In this document: positions 1 to 5,817 of the stretch, piece after piece
Layout: every line of letters begins with the position of its first letter
Numbering within the stretch: position 1 is the stretch's first letter
NCBI GenBank assembly: GCA_003533545.1
Contig: DQEK01000384.1
Location: forward strand, 1-6,612
DNA length: 6,612 nucleotides
Reading direction: 5' to 3'
Origin: Acidobacteriota bacterium
Lineage (GTDB): Bacteria; Acidobacteriota; Vicinamibacteria; Vicinamibacterales; UBA8438
Notes under the pieces: generated by a model
The model's database searches: none
What the model saw: only the letters and a program-made list of their open reading frames with translations
Told to the model about the DNA's origin: nothing
Position numbers and translations under genes: made by a program

Positions 1-1
1 C

Positions 2-754
2 ACGGCCACGGCTCAGTCGAGGACGGTGCCGCACGAGGTGCGGACCACCAAGTTCACCATTACCGACGTCGAGACCAGCAAGGTGTTCTACGAGCTGATC
101 GGACTGAGGGAGGTGAACCGCTTCGAGGCCGCCGGGTTGGTCGAGCCGTTCATGGCGTTTGACCAGGAGGGCGGACGGATGGGGCTCCTGGCCTTCGCGG
201 ATCCGGAGACCATCGAGAAGACTTCGCTTCCGGTCTCCGTGCTTACGGTCCCCGACCTCGACCCCGTGCTCGCCAGATTTGAGGCGGCCAATCAGCCGAT
301 CCGGGAGTTCTCGGGCGACGCCACCGGCGGGGTGCGCATCGCGATCGCCCGCGATCCAAGCGGAAACGCCATCGAGCTGGTGGAGCAGGACGGACCACCC
401 CGGGTAGCAGGTGCCAGGCTCATCGTCGACGACCGGGTGGCGACCGAAGAGTTCTTCGTGCGCCTCTTCGGCGTCGAGCCGGGACGGCGGATCCAGACCG
501 ATACCTTCGACGAGGTCTTCTTCGACTTCGGCGGCGGGATGTTCGTGGCTCTCTACGAGCCGAAGGACGAGGCTCAGGCGACATTCCCCCGGAGCGAGGA
601 GCCGGTGGTCGCGATCTACTCGACCGACTTTGACGCCGTGCGGGAGCGGGTTAAGACCGAAGGTCTGCGCCTTCGGGAATTCGGGCAGGGCATGTTTCTT
701 GCGACCGACCCCTCGGGGAACGTGGTCGAGGTGGTGCGTCAGGCGGGGCCGTAG
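2..754 (+). CDS. Exported double VOC-domain protein, 5' end outside window
   Basis: Two tandem VOC (glyoxalase/bleomycin-resistance/dioxygenase fold) modules are visible. The first runs from the TTKFTI strand to DPSGNAIELVE, the second from GARLIV to DPSGNVVEVV. A GTG at 26 could be read as a start, but the frame is open to the window edge and the codons before it read TATAQ. These align with the signal-peptide end (AATAQ) of the next gene, so the real start and most of the signal peptide lie upstream; 250 codons are present. It is about 69% identical to the following gene. The position where canonical VOC enzymes have a first-strand metal-binding His is Thr here (VRTTKFTI), while the Glu of IELVE is kept. 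Classic glyoxalase I activity is therefore doubtful, and ligand binding or a metal-free role is possible. The stop is TAG at 752-754, followed by a 161-base gap. Family call is firm; function is unknown. Confidence 0.88.
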   Translation, partial: TATAQSRTVPHEVRTTKFTITDVETSKVFYELIGLREVNRFEAAGLVEPFMAFDQEGGRMGLLAFADPETIEKTSLPVSVLTVPDLDPVLARFEAANQPIREFSGDATGGVRIAIARDPSGNAIELVEQDGPPRVAGARLIVDDRVATEEFFVRLFGVEPGRRIQTDTFDEVFFDFGGGMFVALYEPKDEAQATFPRSEEPVVAIYSTDFDAVRERVKTEGLRLREFGQGMFLATDPSGNVVEVVRQAGP

Positions 755-860
755 CCGGGGGTCCGGGCGGGGCATCCCATGCGGGCCGGCGTCGCGTCGT
801 TGTATTCTGTGGGGCACGCCTTCGGGCTTGCGGTCGCATGGCTGACGCCGCGCGCCACAA

Positions 861-892
861 CACGGTTCGCTCATCGCGCGGCTGGAACCGTG
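861..892. repeat. 8-bp inverted repeat ahead of the second VOC gene
   Basis: CACGGTTC (861-868) and GAACCGTG (885-892) are perfect reverse complements separated by 16 bases. The right arm ends 13 bases before the Shine-Dalgarno of the downstream gene. A direct repeat CACAACA (856-862 and 896-902) partly overlaps and flanks the structure. It could be an operator or a 5'-leader hairpin. No convincing -35/-10 pair was found in 755-915, so its place relative to a promoter is unknown. Confidence 0.4.
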
Positions 893-905
893 CGTCACAA
901 CAGCT

Positions 906-910
906 GGAGG
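906..910 (+). promoter_or_regulatory. Ribosome binding site fixing the start of the second VOC gene
   Basis: GGAGG lies 5 bases before the ATG at 916. The frame is open further upstream to an ATG at 838, but only the 916 start places a clean signal peptide at the N-terminus. Confidence 0.75.
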
Positions 911-915
911 AGTCG

Positions 916-1728
916 ATGACATTACGACATGGCACGCAATTGTGGCTCTCGTGCGCTCTCGTTCTCGCGGTCTCGTCTGCAGCCACGGCACAGAACGCGA
1001 CGTCACCCCACACCGTCACCACGACAAAGTTCACCATCGATGACGTGAGCATCAGCAAGACGTTCTACGAGGACCTGGTGGGCATGCCGGAGCTTCGTCG
1101 TTTCGTTGCGGAAGGGCGGCTCGTGGAGCCCTTCATGGGGTGGACCGAGAACGGTCGGATGGGGCTGCTGGCCTATACCGAGAAGGAAACGGTGGAGAAG
1201 AGTCCCTATCCGGTCTCGGTCGTCTTCTTGCCCGACCTGGACGATGTGGCCGCGCGATTCCAGGCCGCTGGGCAACCGTTCGAGCTGCACTCGGGTGAGG
1301 CCACCGGCGGGGTGCGGCTCGCCATTGTTCGTGATCCGAGCGGCAACGCCATTGAGTTGGTAGAGCGGGAGGGGCCGCCGGCGGTGGGCGGCGCCAGGCT
1401 CATCGTGCGCGACAGAGCGGAGGCGGAAGAGTTTTTCGTCCGGATCTTCGGCGCGGCGCCAGAGCAGCGGATCCAGACCGACACCTTCGACGAGGTGTTC
1501 ATGAACGTGGGGCAAGGTATGTTCGTCGCCCTGTTCGAGCCGACGGGCGTCGCATCGTTGCCCAAGAGCGAGAACCCAGTAGTGGCTATTTATTCGACCG
1601 AGTTCGACGCGGTACTCGAGCGGGTCAAGGCCGGGGGGCTGCGTGTCCGGGAGCGCAGCGCCGGCATGTTCTTTGCCGACGACCCTTCTGGAAACGTGGT
1701 CGAGGTCGTGCGTCAGTCTGCGCCGTAG
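916..1728 (+). CDS. Exported double VOC-domain protein, complete
   Basis: A 270-residue protein. Residues 1-25 form a signal peptide (hydrophobic WLSCALVLAVSSA, then ATA|Q after residue 25), so it should act in the periplasm or outside the cell. VOC module 1 spans about 35-150 and ends with DPSGNAIELVE at 140-150. Module 2 spans about 158-266 and ends with DPSGNVVEVV at 256-265. In VOC metalloenzymes a His in the first strand and a Glu in the last strand of a module bind the metal. Here the His position is Thr36 in module 1 and a Gly near 159 in module 2, while Glu147 and Glu263 remain. It may be a binding protein, or use a different metal site. It is a tandem duplicate of the upstream gene, and both share the stretches RIQTDTFDEVF and VVAIYST. 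Its last 16 bases overlap the 3' end of the minus-strand DUF3817 gene. The substrate is unknown. Confidence 0.9.
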   Translation: MTLRHGTQLWLSCALVLAVSSAATAQNATSPHTVTTTKFTIDDVSISKTFYEDLVGMPELRRFVAEGRLVEPFMGWTENGRMGLLAYTEKETVEKSPYPVSVVFLPDLDDVAARFQAAGQPFELHSGEATGGVRLAIVRDPSGNAIELVEREGPPAVGGARLIVRDRAEAEEFFVRIFGAAPEQRIQTDTFDEVFMNVGQGMFVALFEPTGVASLPKSENPVVAIYSTEFDAVLERVKAGGLRVRERSAGMFFADDPSGNVVEVVRQSAP

Positions 1729-2081
1729 GCCGGCTCACCGTCGCCGGCCGTTTCTCCCCCCTCAGCATTTACTTCCGCCCTCAGCCGGCGGTCAATGACG
1801 AAGGTGCCGAAGGGGAGTAACGAGGCGACAAAGAGCCTCATGCCCCACCTGAAGGACCGGCCACGACTCCTCAGGCCCTGCAGTACCAGTATGCCGAGCC
1901 AGACGAACAGTGCGCCGTGGGTCGACCCTGCGATCCGCACCGCCAACGGCATATCTCCCACGTATTTGAGCGGCATGGCGACAAAGAGTAGGACCACGTA
2001 GGACAGCCCTTCAAGCCAGGCGATGGAACGTAGGTGTGATGCCGGGGACCCGAAGTGGCGCTGGGTGAACGATCGTGGCAC
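1713..2081 (-). CDS. DUF3817 family small integral membrane protein
   Basis: A 122-residue protein with three predicted membrane helices, about 25-38, 46-69 and 80-97. Family hallmarks of DUF3817 are visible: LEG (23-25) before the first helix, MPLKY (36-40), a HG pair (55-56) opening the second helix, and PFGTF (90-94) followed by Asp97 at the end of the third. The family's function is not established. A hydrophilic acidic tail of about 20 residues follows. The start is GTG at 2081: an in-frame stop lies at 2100-2102 and no ATG precedes the first helix. No good Shine-Dalgarno is visible, so translation may depend on the upstream gene. It lies 49 bases downstream of the PDLGG-W gene on the same strand and is probably the last gene of that operon. 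Its 3' end overlaps the convergent VOC gene by 16 bases. Confidence 0.85.
   Translation of the reverse strand: MPRSFTQRHFGSPASHLRSIAWLEGLSYVVLLFVAMPLKYVGDMPLAVRIAGSTHGALFVWLGILVLQGLRSRGRSFRWGMRLFVASLLPFGTFVIDRRLRAEVNAEGGETAGDGEPAYGAD
1728..1749 (+). terminator. Possible intrinsic terminator after the VOC pair
   Basis: GGCCGGC (1728-1734) and GCCGGCC (1743-1749) form a perfect all-GC 7-bp stem with an 8-base loop. The stem starts on the last base of the VOC stop codon. It is followed by GTTTCTCCCC, so the T-tract is short and the call is tentative. It sits inside the coding sequence of the opposing DUF3817 gene. Confidence 0.45.
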
Positions 2082-2130
2082 GGTGCAGGGTTCGGATGCT
2101 CAGCGGGATCGCTCGCAGTCGGTGCACCGG

Positions 2131-3159
2131 CTAGCGTGGTTCGCAGTCCCAGCAGAGGATGCCTGGCTCGTCTGGTGCCTCATCCGGCGTGCCGTCCTGG
2201 GCCCGCGCGCCACGCATGATGTTGGGGACGGCGTAGTTGCCCTCGTGACAGGCGACCTCGAACATCGGTCCCACCGTCGTCCGCAGCGAGATCGATGCGG
2301 TCCATGGGCGCGTCCATCGGGTCGGATCATCCACCGTGTACTCGTAGCGGATCAAATCCTCGCTCTCGCGCGTGAATCGCTCGGTGAGGGTCCGGAGTCC
2401 CAACCCTGAGCCGGACAGCTGCTGCAATCGGTGCGAGAACAACGTCGATTGCACGACGAGTGTGTCTCCGTCCCAGTGTGCGCGCAAATCGCCCGTCCGC
2501 TGCCGTAGCGTTCCATGAGGCATGTCCGAGATCGGGGCGATGCGCCAGGTGCGGAACGCTTCGGCGTAGATGACGAAGTAGTCCTCGGTCTGAATGAGCT
2601 GCACGAGGTTGTTGTAGGGCAGCGGGCTCAGCGGGAGACCGTGCAGCGCCAGGCACCGGTCGCCCTGTCCCAGGTCGAAGTAGTCGTCCCAGGGAAGGAT
2701 GGCCCCGAAGCCTCGCCGGCGGGCCGCATCGGCTTTCGCGGAGGACGTCGTTTCAGGGTATCGGCCGTTTGGCGGATCGATGATCCGCGACGTTCGTCGG
2801 TCGGCGACCACCTTCGTGCCGAACTCGAGGCCCCACTGCCAGGCGTGCCCGTTGGCGCCCGCGAAATCACCCGCTTCAGCGCGCCGTACCGGTGCGCTAA
2901 GGGCGGCCGCGTCGCGGTCGATGGCCCCTTGCTCGAGCGCGGCTGCCTGTTCTTCGGTTAGATATTCTTGGTCAGCCAAATCCGCGGGACGCTGCATGGG
3001 TGTGACGCTGCTGTAGTCAAAGATGCCCCCCAGGTCCGGAGCGCCCCAGGCCGTTCGAGGGGGTGACGCTGTCTCGGTCGACTGTGCACCCACACAGACC
3101 GGGGTCAGCACGAGTGCGGTGACGAGCGCAACGGCACGCATCTGTTCGTGGTACAACAT
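2131..3159 (-). CDS. Exported PDLGG-W/CHEGNY family protein with a C-terminal CxxC
   Basis: A 342-residue protein of a family usually left as hypothetical. The start is ATG at 3159, with AGGAG (3166-3170) 6 bases ahead of it. A signal peptide covers 1-25 (hydrophobic from about residue 9, VGA|Q cleavage). Family blocks in order are PDLGGIF (41-47; the usual Trp is Phe here), TPMQRP (53-58), IIDPPNGR (126-133), a Cys at 169, HWDGDTLVV (228-236), LTERFTR (258-264), YEYTVDDP (272-279) and CHEGNY (304-309). The last nine residues hold CWDC (336-339), which the second family member in this window lacks. The conserved Cys-His-Glu cluster could bind a metal or be catalytic, but that is inference. 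It is the middle gene of the minus-strand operon, 48 bases after the small beta-rich protein and 49 bases before DUF3817. The reaction is unknown. Confidence 0.85.
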   Translation of the reverse strand: MLYHEQMRAVALVTALVLTPVCVGAQSTETASPPRTAWGAPDLGGIFDYSSVTPMQRPADLADQEYLTEEQAAALEQGAIDRDAAALSAPVRRAEAGDFAGANGHAWQWGLEFGTKVVADRRTSRIIDPPNGRYPETTSSAKADAARRRGFGAILPWDDYFDLGQGDRCLALHGLPLSPLPYNNLVQLIQTEDYFVIYAEAFRTWRIAPISDMPHGTLRQRTGDLRAHWDGDTLVVQSTLFSHRLQQLSGSGLGLRTLTERFTRESEDLIRYEYTVDDPTRWTRPWTASISLRTTVGPMFEVACHEGNYAVPNIMRGARAQDGTPDEAPDEPGILCWDCEPR

Positions 3160-3207
3160 CCTAATCTCCTCGGTTGTTAGAAGCTGGTATCAGCGATGCG
3201 TCGCCGG

Positions 3208-3579
3208 TCATTGGGCGCGTGTCGCCGAACAGGTGCCGCCTTCTCCCTGGGCGCCGAGACTATACGTGCACATCGTCCACTGGTCGTCGTCGACGACAAA
3301 GCTCGCCGTAGCCGCAAAACCGTCGAACTGAATCACGAATTCAGCCTGATTTTCGGACACGGTGCCCGTGACCTGAGCGTTCGTACCTGCGGCATCAACA
3401 TACGACCCCGCCACCTGGGTTCCATCTTGCTCTAACGTCACGGTCCACGAGTTCGGCGCTCCCCCCGCACTGGGCGTGGACTCCCCCTCCCATGTTCCAG
3501 CGACGTTGGACTGTGCCGCGGCAACGCCGACAAGGGCCGCAACCACGATTCCGAGTAGGGCGACAAAGCAAGCTTTCAC
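3208..3579 (-). CDS. Small exported beta-rich protein of unknown function
   Basis: A 123-residue protein. The start is taken as GTG at 3579 because AGGAG (3587-3591) lies 7 bases before it and a signal peptide begins at once: VKACFVALLG, a hydrophobic stretch to residue 19, then AAA|Q after residue 22. The frame extends upstream to an ATG at 3645, but that would put 22 mostly polar residues before the signal peptide. The mature part resembles small secreted proteins of the pattern AGTW ... LEQDGTQVAGSY ... VTGTVSEN, with alternating strands suggesting a lipocalin-like or other small beta-barrel. Cys104 and Cys117 near the C-terminus could form a disulfide in the periplasm. It is the first gene of the minus-strand operon, with the divergent regulatory region directly upstream. 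A ligand-binding role is possible but not shown. Confidence 0.75.
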   Translation of the reverse strand: MKACFVALLGIVVAALVGVAAAQSNVAGTWEGESTPSAGGAPNSWTVTLEQDGTQVAGSYVDAAGTNAQVTGTVSENQAEFVIQFDGFAATASFVVDDDQWTMCTYSLGAQGEGGTCSATRAQ

Positions 3580-3586
3580 GCGTTGA

Positions 3587-3591
3587 CTCCT
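3587..3591 (-). promoter_or_regulatory. Ribosome binding site fixing the GTG start at 3579
   Basis: Read on the minus strand this is AGGAG within AAGGAGTC, 7 bases before the GTG at 3579. It supports that start over the longer frame beginning at 3645. Confidence 0.7.
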
Positions 3592-3672
3592 TCGGTTTGG
3601 TCCGGTGCTTCGTGTGGCTACAGCGTGGCAAGGCCCAAGAATCAAGGCCCGAATGTCGCAATGATACTCTAC

Positions 3673-3688
3673 GTGAGCGATTGCTCAC
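3673..3688. promoter_or_regulatory. Perfect palindrome, candidate operator
   Basis: GTGAGC GATT GCTCAC is a perfect 6-bp inverted repeat around a 4-base centre. It lies between the weak -10-like GATACT (3663-3668) and the Shine-Dalgarno of the MBL gene (3704-3709). The size and symmetry fit a dimeric helix-turn-helix repressor site. A short RNA hairpin in the leader is an alternative. No regulator gene is in the window. Confidence 0.5.
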
Positions 3689-3703
3689 ATATTGGCCTAC
3701 CCT

Positions 3704-3709
3704 GGGAGG
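3704..3709 (+). promoter_or_regulatory. Ribosome binding site fixing the start of the MBL gene
   Basis: GGGAGG lies 7 bases before the ATG at 3717. The frame is open upstream to 3492, but that extension runs antisense through the small secreted protein gene and would bury the signal peptide. Confidence 0.8.
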
Positions 3710-3716
3710 TTCCGTC

Positions 3717-4622
3717 ATGTTCCGAGCCTGTCTGTTATGCGCGTTACTGCTTGTCGGTCTCCTGTCGGTCGGGATCACGGCGCAGCCGGCCGGTGGGCCT
3801 CCGTTACGGCTCGAGCAGCTCGAGGACAAGTTGTATGTCCTGCACGGCGGGTGCATGTGCGGAAACACGCTCTTCTACATCGCTGACGGTGGCGTCGTCA
3901 TGGTCGACACCAAGGTGGCAGGGCAGGGCGACGCGATTCTCGGTGAGCTCCGTGCGGTGACCGACCTGCCGATTGTGATGATCATCAACACGCACACCCA
4001 TTTCGACCACACCGGCAGTAACGCCGAGTTCGGCACCATCGAGCGGATGGTCGCGCATGAGAACGCCAGGGCCAGCCTGACGAAGACGAGCTGCCCTGCG
4101 GTGACCAACTGCGACGCTTTCAAGGGTGATAACGCCAAGTATCTTCCGAACGTCACCTTCAGTGACACTCGCACGCTCAACGTGGGCACGGATCGGATCG
4201 ATCTCCATTACTTCGGACCAGGCCATACCGACGGGGATACGTGGATCGTGTTTCCCGACATCCGCGTGGCGATGGGGGGCGATTTGTTCGGGGCCAAGGG
4301 GGTGCCCTTTATCGATACTGACAACGGCGGCAGCGCTATCGCGTATGACGACACCATCGCCAATGCGGTGGCGGGACTCGAGAATGTTGATACCGTGATT
4401 TCAGGGCATGTTGAGGCCTATCCGTGGGACGACCTGGTCCGCTATGCAGACTTTCACGCGCGGCTGGAGAGGCACGTGCTGGCCGGTCTGGCGGCCGGGA
4501 AGACGCCGGAGCAGGTGACCGGCGAGTTCACTCTTCCCGACAGTCTGACCGACTTCACGTTCAGTGAGCCGTTCGCGACCAACTTCGTGCGGTTGATGTA
4601 CGCCGAGGCGAGCGCCCAGTAG
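3717..4622 (+). CDS. Exported metallo-beta-lactamase-fold hydrolase
   Basis: A 301-residue protein with an N-terminal signal peptide (hydrophobic residues about 4-20, ITA|Q cleavage after residue 22), so it should act in the periplasm or be secreted. The complete MBL metal set is visible: HTHFDH at 93-98 (His93, His95, Asp97, His98), His170 in GPGHTDGD, Asp189 in GGDLF and His231 in SGH. This should bind two metal ions, usually zinc, and activate water for hydrolysis. The bridging Asp189 matches glyoxalase-II-like and related hydrolases. Class B beta-lactamases have Cys (B1/B2) or Ser (B3) at this place, so a true beta-lactamase is less likely. Cys46 and Cys48 (GGCMCGN) and Cys126 and Cys132 are extra cysteines. 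It is the first gene of the plus-strand operon, and the PDLGG-W paralogue starts 79 bases downstream. The substrate is unknown. Confidence 0.92.
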   Translation: MFRACLLCALLLVGLLSVGITAQPAGGPPLRLEQLEDKLYVLHGGCMCGNTLFYIADGGVVMVDTKVAGQGDAILGELRAVTDLPIVMIINTHTHFDHTGSNAEFGTIERMVAHENARASLTKTSCPAVTNCDAFKGDNAKYLPNVTFSDTRTLNVGTDRIDLHYFGPGHTDGDTWIVFPDIRVAMGGDLFGAKGVPFIDTDNGGSAIAYDDTIANAVAGLENVDTVISGHVEAYPWDDLVRYADFHARLERHVLAGLAAGKTPEQVTGEFTLPDSLTDFTFSEPFATNFVRLMYAEASAQ

Positions 4623-4701
4623 CGCAGACGGAACTCGCCCTCCAGCGCGATTCGAGAGAGTGTCTGGGTCGGTCATTTCAGATTTGTGTCCGGAGGAGTA
4701 G

Positions 4702-5736
4702 ATGGGTAGGCAATTCATGGCGGTAGTCGTGACGGCGATGGCTGTCGCGGTGACGACACCCGTGGTTATGGCCGGTCAGATTCAAGATGGGTGGATGGTT
4801 CCGCGCACACCGGACGGACAGCCGGACCTGGGGGGTATCTGGGCCAGTGATGCGGCTACGCCGCTACAGCGGCCTGCAGTACTGGGCGAGCGGTCGACCC
4901 TGACTGATGAAGAGGTGGCCGCGATGCAGGCGCACGCGACGGCATCGCTTGAGGTCGGGGGCGACGCGGTTTTTGGGGATAGCGTCTTTCTGCAGGCGCT
5001 GGCCGCTCTGGAGAACCCCGGAGGAACGTCGACGGGCTCCAGACCTCCGTTCTGGAGCTACGACCAGCAGTGGATGATCGACCGCTGGTTCGACAACCGC
5101 ACGTCGCTGATCGTCGATCCCCCAAATGGTCGCATGCCGCCGCGGACTCCCGAGGCCATGCAACGAGCCGAGCGGCAGCGGGCGGCGCGAGACGCATCGT
5201 CGCCGATGCGACGCCAGACGGTTTCTGAAGAGCTGGCCAGCTTGGACCCGGGGGTCGTGTGCCGCGGTGGCCGGATTCCGATGAGCGGACGTGGTTACAA
5301 CAGCAACTACCAGATTCTCCAAACCGTCGATTACATGGCCATACAGATGGAGATGATGCATGACACCCGGCTGATTCCGATTGGCTCGGGGGCGCCACGC
5401 CAAGTCGTTCCGCGGCAAGATTTGGGCAGTTCTCGTGGGCGCTGGGACGGGGATACGCTGGTGGTGGAAACGACGAACCTGTCGCAGGGACTCAGCGGCT
5501 CGTCGCGTGATGTGCGGCTGACCGAGCGATTCACTCGCGTGGGCCCGGAACGCTTGCAGTACGAGTACACCGTGACTGACCCATCCACATGGGCGCAGTC
5601 CTGGACGGCGCGGGTCTTCATGCGGCCGACCCCCGGCACGGGGGCCATTTACGAGTTTGCCTGCCATGAGGGGAATTATGCGGCCGAACTCACGCTGCGC
5701 TCGACGCGAGCCGACGAAGCGGCAAAGGGCCAGTAG
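4702..5736 (+). CDS. Exported PDLGG-W/CHEGNY family protein, second paralogue
   Basis: A 344-residue protein of unknown function. The start is ATG at 4702, with GGAGG (4692-4696) 5 bases ahead. A signal peptide covers roughly 1-24 (hydrophobic 6-23, probable cleavage VMA|GQ). Family blocks are PDLGGIW (41-47), TPLQRP (53-58), SLIVDPPNGR (135-144), Cys187, GYNSNYQILQT (198-208), GRWDGDTLVVET (246-257), LTERFTR (273-279), YEYTVTDP (287-294) and CHEGNY (321-326). Block order and the position of PDLGGI (41-46) match the minus-strand paralogue at 2131-3159, but the middle region is clearly diverged and the CxxC tail is missing. Cys321-His322-Glu323 is the most striking candidate for an active or metal site; this is inference. 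It probably shares a transcript with the MBL gene. Confidence 0.87.
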   Translation: MGRQFMAVVVTAMAVAVTTPVVMAGQIQDGWMVPRTPDGQPDLGGIWASDAATPLQRPAVLGERSTLTDEEVAAMQAHATASLEVGGDAVFGDSVFLQALAALENPGGTSTGSRPPFWSYDQQWMIDRWFDNRTSLIVDPPNGRMPPRTPEAMQRAERQRAARDASSPMRRQTVSEELASLDPGVVCRGGRIPMSGRGYNSNYQILQTVDYMAIQMEMMHDTRLIPIGSGAPRQVVPRQDLGSSRGRWDGDTLVVETTNLSQGLSGSSRDVRLTERFTRVGPERLQYEYTVTDPSTWAQSWTARVFMRPTPGTGAIYEFACHEGNYAAELTLRSTRADEAAKGQ

Positions 5737-5817
5737 GCACCGGTTTGTCACACGGCCATCTGTGTGGGCGGGCGCCGTCCTCTAGGGGGCAGATAACTCT
5801 TGGGTCGGTCTGAGTAG

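Larger units (their letters stand above)
3580..3716. promoter_or_regulatory. Divergent intergenic region serving both operons
   Basis: These 137 bases separate the start of the minus-strand operon (GTG at 3579) from the start of the plus-strand operon (ATG at 3717), so promoters for both directions should lie here. A weak plus-strand -10-like GATACT is at 3663-3668, without a good -35 partner. No convincing sigma70 pair was found for the minus strand. The region is richer in A and T than the flanking genes in its right half and contains the palindrome at 3673-3688. Confidence 0.6.

Noticed and set aside
811..830. GCC-TTCG-GGC hairpin after the first VOC gene
   Set aside because: It has only 3 perfect base pairs before a mismatch and no T-tract. 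It could be a tiny UUCG-loop hairpin but not a supportable terminator.
651..1058. A minus-strand open frame spanning the gap between the VOC genes
   Set aside because: It overlaps the coding ends of both VOC genes, has a low-complexity Pro/Ala/Arg composition, and shows no signal peptide or recognisable motif.
2515..2961. A plus-strand open frame of 148 codons
   Set aside because: It is antisense to the exported PDLGG-W gene on the minus strand and shows no motif or good ribosome binding site.
3717..4622. Calling the MBL-fold protein a carbapenemase or antibiotic-resistance gene
   Set aside because: The metal-binding motif is shared by a very broad hydrolase superfamily, and the bridging Asp189 differs from the Cys or Ser found in class B beta-lactamases.
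4864..5751. A 295-codon open frame on the minus strand
   Set aside because: It lies antisense to the PDLGG-W gene at 4702-5736, which has a ribosome binding site, signal peptide and conserved family blocks. The antisense product shows no recognisable domain and is rich in Arg and Pro, typical of a GC-rich shadow frame.
5749..5766. CACAC ... GTGTG hairpin after the second PDLGG-W gene
   Set aside because: The stem is only 5 bp with an 8-base loop and no T-tract, too weak to call a terminator.
4665..5810. TGGGTCGGTC occurring ahead of two plus-strand genes (4665-4674 and 5801-5810)
   Set aside because: A shared 10-mer is expected by chance in a GC-rich window of this size, the distances to the start codons differ (27 and 7 bases), and the flanks do not match.
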